From Abiotrophia sp938010525 (GTDB lineage Bacteria > Bacillota > Bacilli > Lactobacillales > Aerococcaceae): DNA of 64,000 nucleotides. The stretch's first letter is position 1. Every line of letters starts with the position of its first letter. The translations under genes and the position numbers were made by a program. Location of the stretch: assembly GCF_938010525.1 (NCBI RefSeq), contig NZ_CALLVK010000020.1, positions 1 through 64,000 of the forward strand. Direction: 5' to 3'. Positions 48,167 to 57,359 of the stretch are shown here, piece after piece. The notes under the pieces are model-generated. The model did not search any database, was not told the origin of the DNA, and saw nothing but the letters and a program-made list of their open reading frames with translations.

Positions 48167-50026
48167 CTACCAGGTCATACGGGACCGCGACATGGTCCGT
48201 AGGGCGCGGTTGTAGTTGACGGCTGGTTTGAAGCCACTTTGGTCTGTTGGCAGCGGATTGAGTCGTGCTTCCTCCAACTCTGGCAGACTGTCGACACGGC
48301 CTGACAGATAATCCTTCAAGCGTGAAATGACCGCTTGCGTCCGAGCCATCAGCCCACCAATCCGATATTCTAAGATTTCCAAGCCAAATGGGTTGGCTTC
48401 TTGCAGCCAGACTTGACGACGGCTTTGTAGGACGCGGTCATAGTCCGCAATCAGTTGTGGCAAGCGACTGTGAACGAGATCAGCTAGCGTCTGACGGTCG
48501 TGGGCATGATAGGCCTGCCAAATTAGGTAAGGCAGGTTCCATTTGTTAGCCAAGCAGAGGGCATAGTCGCTATAGAACTGGTTGACAGCTGGATTGCCAC
48601 CCTCCATAGCATCGAAGTCAACGGCTAATTTGGCCATACGGGCCCCATAGTCCACATCCATGGACTCAATTTGTGGCATAAACATTGGCAGTAGCAAATC
48701 TTGATAGAAGAAGTATTTAGAAGGCGTCACATCAATGCCTGCTAATTGATCCCATTCTGGCAATAAGTCTAATTCCCCTTGTTTGAGCCAGTCGGATAGG
48801 GATAAGCCGGTGAAGAAGCTTAGCCATTGGCTAAACTCCTCTTCTACATAGTCAGCATGGCTGTCTAGGTAAGAATAGAGGACCAGGCCGAAGACGGCCA
48901 CTTCAAATGGTGACTCAGAACTATCGTCACCCCAGGCGGTCGCCATGACTTCCTGGATGCCGGTTTGGCGGGCCGCTGCTAGCCCGGCTAGGCTAGCCAC
49001 CAAGGTCTTACGATGGTGCGGTGTGTAACCCGTCCAACGCCAGGCCCCACCAGCAAAACTGACTTGAGCCCCTAAACTACGGCGTTGGGCGATTTTATCC
49101 AAGTAAGCTTGGGTGGTATGTTGGTAGTAATCCCAGTACATGAGGCTGATGCCCTCAGGAATGTCGATTTTCTCGTCTTCTCCCACTTGGTTATACCAAG
49201 AGAAGAACATGTCATCCCAAATGATTGGTTCCAGATCATAGCGGTCACAGAGGGTCTTCATACGGGCTAGGTGGTCCAACATAATGTCAGTCTTGGCTCG
49301 CAAGCCCACTTGATCCAGATAATGGCCTCGCCCTAGGTCATAGGCTTCATCCATGCCTAAGTGAATGCGCTTGGTTGTAAAGCAAGAAGAGAGAGAGGCC
49401 AGCATTTGGTCGATTAAGGTATAGGTTTCTTCCCGCCCTACGTGGAGGACGTCAGCCAGGTCTGCATATTGACTGTTAATATGCTCCCATTGGAAGAACT
49501 GGTTGAGGTGGGCCAAGGTCTGCACACAAGGCACCAACTCAATACCCAAGTCCTGGGCGTAAGCATCCAATTCACGCAAATCGGCCTGGCTATAACGGCC
49601 TCGGAAGGCCCCAAAATAAGGTTGCTCCGGAATTTCATAGACATCTTCCATATAGAGCATATACCAAGTGTGGCCTAAGACTGCCAAGCGTCTTAAGAGG
49701 GACTTAACATAGTCCACCTTGGCAACAGCATTGCGGGAGTTATCCAGCATGAGGCCATTGCGGCTGAAGCTAATAGGCTGACTAAAACTGCTGGTCTGTC
49801 CAGCTTGCTGGCGCATATTCCAGAGGGCCAAGCCATGGAAGAAATGCGGTAGGTCAGGTGCCACAATGAGGACGCCCTCCTCTTGGTCGGATACTTCTAA
49901 TTTACCCGCCGAGCCCACTTGATAGTCAACCAGGCGGCCATCAGGCGCTAGGGATAGGTCTAATTCTGCTGCTAGACGCTGAACCTTGTCGCGCAAGGCA
50001 GCCTCTTCAATCCAAATCTTAGTCAT
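48167..50026 (-). CDS. gcnA: Glycoside hydrolase family 20 beta-N-acetylhexosaminidase (GcnA-like)
   Basis: Removes terminal GlcNAc/GalNAc from glycans. The 619-residue protein has no signal peptide or membrane anchor, so it acts in the cytosol. The GH20 domain starts near residue 95 (SFSRNGLMLDNSRN), and the catalytic acid/base pair is in RIHLGMDEAYDLGRGHYLDQ near residues 216-235, with the preceding ELVPCVQTLAHLNQFFQWE. This matches streptococcal GcnA, about 627 residues. It is the last gene of an operon with GH38 and GH125 mannosidases and overlaps the upstream SD region. Confidence 0.92.
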   Translation of the reverse strand: MTKIWIEEAALRDKVQRLAAELDLSLAPDGRLVDYQVGSAGKLEVSDQEEGVLIVAPDLPHFFHGLALWNMRQQAGQTSSFSQPISFSRNGLMLDNSRNAVAKVDYVKSLLRRLAVLGHTWYMLYMEDVYEIPEQPYFGAFRGRYSQADLRELDAYAQDLGIELVPCVQTLAHLNQFFQWEHINSQYADLADVLHVGREETYTLIDQMLASLSSCFTTKRIHLGMDEAYDLGRGHYLDQVGLRAKTDIMLDHLARMKTLCDRYDLEPIIWDDMFFSWYNQVGEDEKIDIPEGISLMYWDYYQHTTQAYLDKIAQRRSLGAQVSFAGGAWRWTGYTPHHRKTLVASLAGLAAARQTGIQEVMATAWGDDSSESPFEVAVFGLVLYSYLDSHADYVEEEFSQWLSFFTGLSLSDWLKQGELDLLPEWDQLAGIDVTPSKYFFYQDLLLPMFMPQIESMDVDYGARMAKLAVDFDAMEGGNPAVNQFYSDYALCLANKWNLPYLIWQAYHAHDRQTLADLVHSRLPQLIADYDRVLQSRRQVWLQEANPFGLEILEYRIGGLMARTQAVISRLKDYLSGRVDSLPELEEARLNPLPTDQSGFKPAVNYNRALRTMSRSRMTW

Positions 50027-50031
50027 AATAC

Positions 50032-52725
50032 TTACCCTTTCTTAAGGCGATAGGTCTTGATTTCATAAGGCGCAATCAGCGAAGAGGTCTCCTCTAGGTC
50101 CTCTTCTAAGAGGTTGACCGCTTGCAACTTGCTAGGCAAATAAGGCGCTAGGTCTAGCCTCTCTGAGGCATGGCTGACCAGGCGGAGAATCCAATCTTGG
50201 CTATCGTGGGCCTGCTTGAAGGCCGTCACTTCGATGCCTCTTGGCAGGTCATTGACCTTGACTGGGCTAGCTTGCCAGTCAGCCAAATCTTGGCATAGGC
50301 TAGCTTGCTTAACCAAGAGTGGGATGAAGATGGAAGACCCGGTCGCAAAGCTCTGGCTTAACTGATCTTGGCCTTGCCAGAATTGGAGGTAGGCACTGGC
50401 TTCGTAATCGCCCAGACATTGAGCTTCTGGTGTCGGGAAGTAACCCCAGTCACCTAATTCGCCGGTGCAACGCAAGCAGGTCAAATAGAGATAAGTCGCT
50501 TGGTCGTCGACGGTCACTTCATATTCAGGTAGCCCCTGTACACTCAAGGTCAAACCTTGACTCTCCCCAATGGCCACATTGCGGTGCAAGGCTTGTGGGT
50601 TGCTTGGGTTACGCCATTCAGGCGCCACATGGTTAGAGCGCCAGAGCCATTCATAGGCAGAGTCGACAAAGTGGCGGTCCGTGCGCTCAGGTAGCTTGAA
50701 GCCCAGTCGTACTCGGTGATCCAAGACCTCATTGTGACCTTCTAGTCGGATGTCCAGGCCTCGTGATTGAGGGGTCAGGCTATAGGTCACGAAGATTTCA
50801 ACCGGCACGGTCTCAGACGCCCGGCCAATTTGGCGTTCGACCACATCAATGACTTGTTTTTGCGCCTCTAGTAAGGCATAGTCAGCCGAAATTGGCACTT
50901 GAAGTTGATAGCTTAAGACCAGATGATCGGCCAAGCCATCGCGGATGACCCGGGTGCTAATGAGAGCGTCGGCTTGGGTCAGGCGTTGACCTAAGGATTC
51001 GCGGAAAATATATTCATTGCCCACATCTCCGGTCTCTTCTAAGAGCCCTTGATCTTCATAGACCTTGCCGGTCACCTTATCGGTGATGGTAACGGAGCCG
51101 TTAGCTGCTAGGGCCACTTTGAGGTAGTCATTCTCGATGAACTCCTTGTCTTGGACCCCACCTTCTAGTTCCAAGTCCTCTGTCTTAGGAACTAAATAGT
51201 ACTCAGCCAAGGACATGGCAGGCACAGTGGCTAGCCATTCCACTTCTAATTCACGTGCGAAGTAGGCCCGGCGGAAGCGGTCATCTGGTAGGTCATAGTC
51301 GAAGTTAGCCCCTAGGTCCACAATGGTGGCTGGCACGACTTGACCTTGGCCATCCACTAATTGGTAGTCTTCAATGGCTAATTCCGCCATGTGTTGATAG
51401 GCTTCCTTAACCGGATATTGACTGAAGAAGGCCCGGTCTAAGACGACTTTGCTGACCAGACGTCCTTCCTTGAGGCAATTGCTTGGGTTCCAGACCTGCA
51501 AGACATAAGGTTGATCTGCCAAACGATTTGGCGCCTTGACTTGCTGAGCCAAGAAGTCTAGGATGCCCCGCACCAAGGTCTGGCTAGCCGCTTGGACGGC
51601 TTCAAAACGTGACACCATGCCCCGGTGAACTTCGTCGATACTACAGCCACAAATGCTGTCATGAGGGTAGTTCTGCAAGAGTGTCTTCCAGATAAAATCA
51701 ATTTTATCGCTTGGGTAGACGTAGCCGTAGCGAGTTGCTAAGGTGGCCAAAGGCTCTAGAACTTGCTCCAAATAGTCAGACAGACGAGCTGAATACTGCT
51801 TGAGGTAGAGACGGGAAGAAGCGGTGTTGGCCAAAGTATACCAACCATCCGTTGCTTGCGAACGTAATTCCCCTTCCACCACACTTAATGGTGGTTGATT
51901 GCTTGCTAGACTCGCTTCTAGGGCTTCTTGATAGAGGGTAAAATTGGAATGGATAAATTCATAGTCTGGATAGAGCTGATTGGCCAAGGCAATAGCTTGA
52001 GATAAGTCAGTCTGGGCGGGTTGGTGGTCACAGCCATTGAGCATGAGCAACTGGTCAGAGACCGCATAGCGCTCTGCATCGGCTAATTTCTTGTCCCAGA
52101 AGACTTTGGCTTGCTCAGGATCAGCAGGGATTTCATTGCCGTTACTGTACCAGTTAGCGAAGAGAATCCCCAGGACATCCGAGCCATCTGGACTCTTCCA
52201 GGTAAGCTCTGAGAAGGCCGACTTGAAGCTACCTTCTTCAAAGGTCTGGTTGTCAAAGCCCGTTGGTTTGACCCCGCGACCAAAGGCCGCCACAGACATG
52301 CCCATACCTCGGGTAATTTGTGGGGTTTGACCGGTTAGGCCGAAGGTATCCGGATAGTAACCTAATTGTTCGCCCTTAACCCCCCAGCGTTTGAGATCTT
52401 GATAGCCAATCAGACCGTTACGTACGGTTGCCTCGCCACTAATCAGGAAGGCATCCTGCAAGATATAGAAGGGCCCAATCCGTAATTTACCGGACTGAAC
52501 AGCTGCCTTAAGGCGCGCTTCTTGATGAGGACGAATTTGTAGATAGTCGTCCAAGGTGATGGTCTGGCCATCCAGGTGGAAGTAACGGTAGTCTGGGTCT
52601 GTGTCGAATAGGTCTAGGACTTGATCAATCAAGTCGACTAAACGTAGGTGGTGTTCTTCAAAGGGAAGGTACCATTCCCGATCCCAGTGGGAGTGGGAAA
52701 TGATATGAACGGTTTTCTTGCTCAT
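50032..52725 (-). CDS. Glycoside hydrolase family 38 alpha-mannosidase
   Basis: Cytosolic zinc-dependent alpha-mannosidase of 897 residues. The N-terminal metal site is VHIISHSHWDREWYLPFEEH (residues 6-25), followed by LGYYPDTFGLTGQTPQI near 137 and FNHDSICGCSIDE-like NYPHDSICGCSIDEVHRG near 350 with a further ligand His. The C-terminal half is the beta-rich GH38 domain. It resembles the pneumococcal SP_2143 type that cleaves alpha-1,3-mannose. The AGG SD lies upstream of the ATG. It is separated by 5 bp from gcnA and 19 bp from GH125, so one operon is likely. Confidence 0.93.
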   Translation of the reverse strand: MSKKTVHIISHSHWDREWYLPFEEHHLRLVDLIDQVLDLFDTDPDYRYFHLDGQTITLDDYLQIRPHQEARLKAAVQSGKLRIGPFYILQDAFLISGEATVRNGLIGYQDLKRWGVKGEQLGYYPDTFGLTGQTPQITRGMGMSVAAFGRGVKPTGFDNQTFEEGSFKSAFSELTWKSPDGSDVLGILFANWYSNGNEIPADPEQAKVFWDKKLADAERYAVSDQLLMLNGCDHQPAQTDLSQAIALANQLYPDYEFIHSNFTLYQEALEASLASNQPPLSVVEGELRSQATDGWYTLANTASSRLYLKQYSARLSDYLEQVLEPLATLATRYGYVYPSDKIDFIWKTLLQNYPHDSICGCSIDEVHRGMVSRFEAVQAASQTLVRGILDFLAQQVKAPNRLADQPYVLQVWNPSNCLKEGRLVSKVVLDRAFFSQYPVKEAYQHMAELAIEDYQLVDGQGQVVPATIVDLGANFDYDLPDDRFRRAYFARELEVEWLATVPAMSLAEYYLVPKTEDLELEGGVQDKEFIENDYLKVALAANGSVTITDKVTGKVYEDQGLLEETGDVGNEYIFRESLGQRLTQADALISTRVIRDGLADHLVLSYQLQVPISADYALLEAQKQVIDVVERQIGRASETVPVEIFVTYSLTPQSRGLDIRLEGHNEVLDHRVRLGFKLPERTDRHFVDSAYEWLWRSNHVAPEWRNPSNPQALHRNVAIGESQGLTLSVQGLPEYEVTVDDQATYLYLTCLRCTGELGDWGYFPTPEAQCLGDYEASAYLQFWQGQDQLSQSFATGSSIFIPLLVKQASLCQDLADWQASPVKVNDLPRGIEVTAFKQAHDSQDWILRLVSHASERLDLAPYLPSKLQAVNLLEEDLEETSSLIAPYEIKTYRLKKG

Positions 52726-52744
52726 TTTATTGCCTCATGTCTTT

Positions 52745-54037
52745 CTAGCGTTTAACGCGAATATCGAAGTAGTCTAAGAGGAGTTCGCAGAACATCATAT
52801 TAGACCAGGAGAACCACTCCCGGGTGTAACGCGTATCATCGTCCACGTGGAAGGATTCGTGCATTTGGTTGGTGCCGGCGTCCGTATTGACCAGCAAGTC
52901 TAAAATCCGAGCCTTCTCTGCCTTATGGCTAGTCGTTAAGCCTTCCATAGAGAGCGAAATAGGCCAGATATATTGATCCCAGGTATGAGAGGAGCCCAAG
53001 CCACTGGCTAATTTGCCACTGTAGTAGTAAGGGTTCTCTGGCGACAAAACGGTCTGGCGTGTGGCCACATAGATAGGATCATCTTCTGAACAGAAGCCTA
53101 GGTAAGGCAGGGAAAGTAGGTTTGGCACATTGCCATCATCCATGATGCTGGCATTGCCTAAACCATCCACTTCGTAAGCATAGACTGCTTGACCTTGGGC
53201 GTTTTGAATAATCCCATAACGCTCAATGCCGGCCTGGATTTCAGCTTGAAGGGTAGCCGCTAGTTCGATTTCTTCTTGGCTCAAGCCCAAGAATGGCGCC
53301 AATTCTGCCACATAGCCCAAGACCACACTGGCAAATTGGTTGGAAGGTACCAGGTAGTGGTAGGTACAGCGGTCATCACTTGGACGGAAGCCAGACCAAG
53401 TCATACCGGTGTAGCCAACGGGCGAGCCCATGCCATCAAAAGGCAGGGTGTCTTCCTGGCGGTCGGTGTCACGCACAAAGCGATAAGGACTAGACCCTTC
53501 ATGGTCTTGCTCTGTGCGCCAAAGGTCTAGAATGGTCACCAAACCCTTGCGGACAGTCTCTGTTAAGTGGTCGGTCCGGCCACTATTGACATAAAGTAGG
53601 TAAGCTAACTGAATGGCATAGGCCAAGCTATCAATTTCGTATTTGCGCTCCCAAATCCAGTCATTCATTTGTGTGTGGTCGGTCGCTCCGTGGCCTTGGC
53701 CATTTGGTTCTTGGTTGAAGGCATTGGTATAAGGGTCAATTAAAATATAGCTAAATTGGCGCTGGACTAATCCGGCAATCATGTCATAGATGTCCTCATG
53801 ATCCTTAGCTAAGACTAGGTAAGGCCGTACTTGTGCGGTCGAGTCACGCAGCCACATAGCCGGGATATCCCCGGTCACCACGAAGGTGCTACCGTCTTCT
53901 AGGCGTTCGATGGTGGTCTCTAGGGTATTTAGGAAGCACTCATGAAAGACCTCAGCCCAACGGGGATTGACCGCCCGGGCTTGATCACAAATCTTTTCCA
54001 TATATTTTTTTAATTCAGTTGATACTGGCATTGCCAT
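52745..54037 (-). CDS. Glycoside hydrolase family 125 exo-alpha-1,6-mannosidase
   Basis: Metal-independent exo-alpha-1,6-mannosidase of 430 residues. FVVTGDIPAMWLRDSTAQVRP near residue 51, NDWIWERKYEIDSLAYAIQL near 124, TGMTWSGFRPSDDRCTYHYL near 212 and SHTWDQYIWPISLSMEGLT near 346 are GH125 landmarks with the catalytic Asp/Glu residues. It has no signal peptide. In S. pneumoniae the same enzyme (SP_2144) lies next to GH38. First gene of the operon; AGGAGG SD upstream; a cre-like site lies 50 bp before the start codon. Confidence 0.93.
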   Translation of the reverse strand: MAMPVSTELKKYMEKICDQARAVNPRWAEVFHECFLNTLETTIERLEDGSTFVVTGDIPAMWLRDSTAQVRPYLVLAKDHEDIYDMIAGLVQRQFSYILIDPYTNAFNQEPNGQGHGATDHTQMNDWIWERKYEIDSLAYAIQLAYLLYVNSGRTDHLTETVRKGLVTILDLWRTEQDHEGSSPYRFVRDTDRQEDTLPFDGMGSPVGYTGMTWSGFRPSDDRCTYHYLVPSNQFASVVLGYVAELAPFLGLSQEEIELAATLQAEIQAGIERYGIIQNAQGQAVYAYEVDGLGNASIMDDGNVPNLLSLPYLGFCSEDDPIYVATRQTVLSPENPYYYSGKLASGLGSSHTWDQYIWPISLSMEGLTTSHKAEKARILDLLVNTDAGTNQMHESFHVDDDTRYTREWFSWSNMMFCELLLDYFDIRVKR

Positions 54038-54085
54038 TTTTCTTCCTCCTCATCACGAATCGAGTCTCCTCTATCCTCTATTATT

Positions 54086-54099
54086 GCTAAGCGCTTACC
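54086..54099 (-). promoter_or_regulatory. cre-like CcpA binding site before the mannosidase operon
   Basis: The core TAAGCGCTTA is a perfect 10-bp palindrome and matches the cre consensus (TGWAANCGNTNWCA) except at one outer position. It suggests carbon catabolite control of the glycan operon, and possibly of the divergent DUF1576 gene. Confidence 0.68.
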
Positions 54100-54247
54100 C
54101 TAAATCAAGTCTTGTCACAGACTTCTCTATTTTTTGCTAAAACAACTATAATTTGTTAATATAAGCCCCTCAGAAAAACAGCAAAAAACCCCGCGAAAGC
54201 CTTTCCTTTGTGCTATACTAACATTAGCAGCTGATAAGGAGGTTCCC

Positions 54248-55516
54248 ATGGCTGATTCTACTATCCCATCTTTCCTGCGGCCCAACAAGAAGTCTAGTCT
54301 CTTAGTGCTGGCCCTCTATACCTTTATTTTTAGCTTTTTGATGCCAGATGCTGGAAGCCTCTGGTCTGATTACGGCCAAATTTTAAGTAAACAAAGCTAC
54401 CTAATGACCGATTTCACGGCCATGGGGATGGCGGCGACTTTCTTCAATGTGGCTTGCCATTTTGTCATTGCCTACATTCTCATCTACACGAATACCCGGT
54501 CACGCCTTAATGGTCTGCAAGCGGCAGCCGCCGGTATCTTTGCTGGCCACGCCCTCTTCGGAACCCATGTCTTGAATATCCTGCCTATTATTTATGGGGT
54601 CTACCTCTATAGTCGCTGGACCGGCCAATCCTTCGGCTCCTTGACCACGGTCAGCCTCTTCGCCACTTCGGCGGCGCCTTTTATCTCCTTCTGGGCCATC
54701 GCACCTGGCCTGTCCTGGTGGTCGCTAATTTTGGCAGCCCTAATCGGGACTGGCGTTGGCTTTATCTCGGCGCCTTTGGCCGAGCAATACCTCAAGTTCC
54801 ACCAAGGCTTTAACCTCTATAACTTTGGTTTCGCCATGGGACTGATCGCCATGTTCGGGACCATTAGCTTCCGCTACTTCAAGCTAGAGGCGCCTAGCCT
54901 CAGCATCCTCAATCAAGAACATCATGGCCTCTTAGTCCTCTATTTGCTGGGTATCTTGCTAGGGCTCTTTGGCCTAGCAGTCTTCAAACGGACAGAAGTC
55001 AAAGCCAACTACGGCAAACTCTTGCGCCGGGCCGGGCGGACACCGGATGACTTCCTGGCTCACTTTGGCTTCGGGACAGCCGCCTTCAATATGGCCCTTA
55101 ACGGCAGCCTCTACTTGCTCCTTGCCCTGGCCTTGGGTGTCCAATTCAATGGCCCTATCCTGGGCGGCATCCTAGGGGTCATGGGCTTCTCCTCCTTCGG
55201 TAAGCATCCGCGTAACTGCCTGCCTATCTCAGCCGGCATTCTGCTAGCTGCCTTATTGCTAGGTCAAGATCCCGCCCAATCCAACGTTTGGGTGCCTATC
55301 TTATTCGGGACCACCCTGGCGCCAATTGCTGGACATTATGGCATCATTTATGGTGCAGTCGCAGGCTTTTTGCATTATAATGTAGTGAGTATGGTCTTTA
55401 GTTTACACGCAGGCATGAGCCTCTATAACAACGGCTTTGCGGGTGGCTTTGTCGCCGCCTTCCTGGTACCCATCTATGATACCCTGCGCAGCAACCATCA
55501 CGCCTATGATGATTAG
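54248..55516 (+). CDS. DUF1576 family membrane protein
   Basis: A 422-residue integral membrane protein with about ten hydrophobic helices. Conserved-looking elements include GHALFGTHVLNILPIIYGVYLY near residue 97, GFNLYNFGFAMGLIAMF near 187 and GAVAGFLHYNVVSMVFSLHAGMSLYNNGFAGGF near the end, consistent with DUF1576. Its function is unknown; the repeated inner symmetry recalls transporters. AAGGAGG SD before the ATG, extended -10 TGCTATACT near 54211. Two small genes follow at 12 and 32 bp. It is divergent from the mannosidase operon. Confidence 0.78.
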   Translation: MADSTIPSFLRPNKKSSLLVLALYTFIFSFLMPDAGSLWSDYGQILSKQSYLMTDFTAMGMAATFFNVACHFVIAYILIYTNTRSRLNGLQAAAAGIFAGHALFGTHVLNILPIIYGVYLYSRWTGQSFGSLTTVSLFATSAAPFISFWAIAPGLSWWSLILAALIGTGVGFISAPLAEQYLKFHQGFNLYNFGFAMGLIAMFGTISFRYFKLEAPSLSILNQEHHGLLVLYLLGILLGLFGLAVFKRTEVKANYGKLLRRAGRTPDDFLAHFGFGTAAFNMALNGSLYLLLALALGVQFNGPILGGILGVMGFSSFGKHPRNCLPISAGILLAALLLGQDPAQSNVWVPILFGTTLAPIAGHYGIIYGAVAGFLHYNVVSMVFSLHAGMSLYNNGFAGGFVAAFLVPIYDTLRSNHHAYDD

Positions 55517-55528
55517 AAGGAGTCCCCT

Positions 55529-55873
55529 ATGAATATCGAAAAACACAAAGCAACGCGTATTATGAAGGAGATTGTCTCCTATTTCTTAGACAATGGCCTC
55601 AATGATTTTAACCTGGACTTTAAGGCTAGCAACCAAGTCATTGAAATAACGGTCCAGGCGCCCTGCCAGGCCGAACCCGCTAGCTTCCAAGAGCTACTCA
55701 AGGATTTACAAAGTCCGCGGGAAATCGAAGTGGACGAATACTTCAATGCCCTCCTGGGTAGTCACTGCTCCGGCCATGACTACAGCTTCCTGGGCAAGGC
55801 CATTGACGAAGCCCAGGGTGGCTTCCAAGACGGCGTCTTGACTCTTACCATCAGACGATACAAAATCAAATAA
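55529..55873 (+). CDS. Small cytosolic protein linked to the DUF1576 gene
   Basis: A 114-residue soluble protein: MNIEKHKATRIMKEIVSYFL, then an acidic middle (QSPREIEVDEYFNALLGSH) and a terminal LTLTIRRYKIK. No known domain is recognised, though the strand-rich start and end suggest a two-layer fold. AAGGAG SD. It is 12 bp downstream of the DUF1576 gene, so coupled expression and a role with that protein are likely. Confidence 0.7.
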   Translation: MNIEKHKATRIMKEIVSYFLDNGLNDFNLDFKASNQVIEITVQAPCQAEPASFQELLKDLQSPREIEVDEYFNALLGSHCSGHDYSFLGKAIDEAQGGFQDGVLTLTIRRYKIK

Positions 55874-55905
55874 TTTAGTCACTAGTAGAAAGGATTGTTT
55901 CCCCC

Positions 55906-56178
55906 ATGGATTTTCTCCGCATGCCAGCTTATCAACTCTTCATACATCCGATTACGGGTGGTGCCATCTGGGGCTATGTGCTCGCCATGATTTATCTGCG
56001 CTATGTCCGCCGCTTCCCACAATACAAACCGCACTTCTATGGCGCCTTGGCTATTTTGATTTATGTGGCCCCTCTCTTCTTAACCCAGCACATCACCTTC
56101 ACGCATGGTGTGTCCTGCGGATTGGCCTATGTCCTGACCCGTCTCTTTGACTATGATCGGTCACAAGTTGCTAGCTAA
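55906..56178 (+). CDS. Small membrane protein, third gene of the DUF1576 cluster
   Basis: A 90-residue protein with two or three hydrophobic stretches (GGAIWGYVLAMIYL, ALAILIYVAPLF, VSCGLAYVL), separated by basic segments (RYVRRFPQYKPH). No family recognised. The SD (AAAGGA) is 11 nt from the ATG. It closes the operon before a strong terminator. Confidence 0.68.
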   Translation: MDFLRMPAYQLFIHPITGGAIWGYVLAMIYLRYVRRFPQYKPHFYGALAILIYVAPLFLTQHITFTHGVSCGLAYVLTRLFDYDRSQVAS

Positions 56179-56186
56179 ATAGACAC

Positions 56187-56213
56187 GAGCCCCCTTGGGG
56201 GCTCTTTTTTTGT
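56187..56213 (+). terminator. Terminator after the DUF1576 cluster
   Basis: GAGCCCCC / GGGGGCTC stem with TTTTTTT downstream. Confidence 0.93.
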
Positions 56214-56321
56214 GGCTAGCTCGATAAGATTTTAGGCAAAAATATTTTGGGGCAATTTAGATTTTGCTTAATATTTTATAGCGTCTATTGGCACAACAGT
56301 CATAGTAGGACACGCTATAAA

Positions 56322-56392
56322 CTTCTTGGTTTTCAGTTTTTTGATGCGAGTTGTGGTTAACCACAACTCGATGCCAAATATTGATTAGCAAG
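56322..56392. repeat. Palindromic repeat PR-1
   Basis: About 70 bp: outer arms CTTGGTTTTCAG / TTGATTAGCAAG-like, and a perfect 24-bp core palindrome at 56347-56370 (GAGTTGTGG / CCACAACTC around GTTAAC). The core differs from the other copies but remains self-complementary. Confidence 0.8.
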
Positions 56393-56578
56393 ATTGTTTT
56401 GGAGTTAGCGTCTATCGGTTCTGAGTGTCTTTGGACCTAAAGTAGCTATCTAGTTGTGTCAGGCTTATGCCTCCATTGGCTATTTTCAACAAAAATTATT
56501 CTGGCCATTTTACATTTCTAGCCATATTATTCCGATGAACATTGATAGCACAGCAATAATAGACACCACCATCACTTT

Positions 56579-56646
56579 CTTGCTTTTCAGTATTTTGATG
56601 CGAGTTCGGGTTAACCCGAACTCGGCGTAAAATGTTGAAAAGCAAG
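56579..56646. repeat. Palindromic repeat PR-2
   Basis: Arms CTTGCTTTTCAG and TGTTGAAAAGCAAG with a perfect core palindrome at 56601-56624 (GAGTTCGGG / CCCGAACTC around TTAA). Confidence 0.82.
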
Positions 56647-56904
56647 ATAATTAAATTCTCGGTGTTTGTGGCGAGAACTCGTGATCGCCTTTCGGCATTT
56701 AAACCTAAAGCAGGTATTGGGAGCTGGACCGCCTCTAGCCTGGCTAAGCCAGTCTTCCAACAGATTTCTCGCCGTCCGACCCCTCTTTTGTCCCAAACAT
56801 GAGCCTTGTCTCCGCTAAAAAATACTCGAGCCACTTTAAGTTCCTCCTTGTTTTCTACACTCTCCTCTTGATATAAAGGTAATAAGACCTTTCTCTATAA
56901 ACTT

Positions 56905-56972
56905 CTTGCTTTTCAAGATTATCTAGCCAGTTCGGGTTAACCCGAACTGGACCTAAAATGTTGAAAAGCAAG
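56905..56972. repeat. Palindromic repeat PR-3
   Basis: Arms CTTGCTTTTCAAGAT and TGTTGAAAAGCAAG with a perfect core at 56927-56950 (CCAGTTCGGG / CCCGAACTGG). Flanked by a further about 100 bp that is repeated before PR-4. Confidence 0.83.
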
Positions 56973-57179
56973 ATGACGATATAGTTATCATTTAGCTCTA
57001 GCAAGACTCTTTATAGGCCTTCTATGACCAGCTCTTAGGTTTTTCTCGACCCGGCTGTCACTTTTGGCCCGCACATGAACTTTGTCTCCACAAAAAAATC
57101 TTGAGCCACTTTAAGTTTCTCCTCCTTTTCGACACTCTCCTCTTAATATAAAGGCAATAAGGTCGCCCTCTATAAACTT

Positions 57180-57246
57180 CTTGATTTTCAAGATTGTCTA
57201 CCCAGTTCGACTTAACCCGAACTGGGCCTGAAATGTTGAAAAGCAA
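57180..57246. repeat. Palindromic repeat PR-4
   Basis: Arms CTTGATTTTCAAGAT and TGTTGAAAAGCAAG with core at 57201-57226 (CCCAGTTCG / CGAACTGGG, one mismatch inside). About 275 bp downstream of PR-3; the whole stretch 56799-56976 is repeated at 57073-57250. Confidence 0.82.
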
Positions 57247-57295
57247 GATAACAACAGCCCGCCCTCCAGTCTCCTAGCAAGCCTCCCTTTTCTTT

Positions 57296-57326
57296 CCTTG
57301 AAGGTCCTGAATCTTCAAGGTATAAT
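57296..57326 (+). promoter_or_regulatory. Promoter of the ABC-F gene with overlapping inverted repeat
   Basis: TTGAAG (57298-57303), 17-nt spacer and TATAAT (57321-57326). A perfect 8-bp inverted repeat CCTTGAAG / CTTCAAGG covers the -35 and the spacer, a typical position for a repressor operator. Confidence 0.72.
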
Positions 57327-57359
57327 GATAGAGACACTGATAGAAAGGGATCGCCTACT

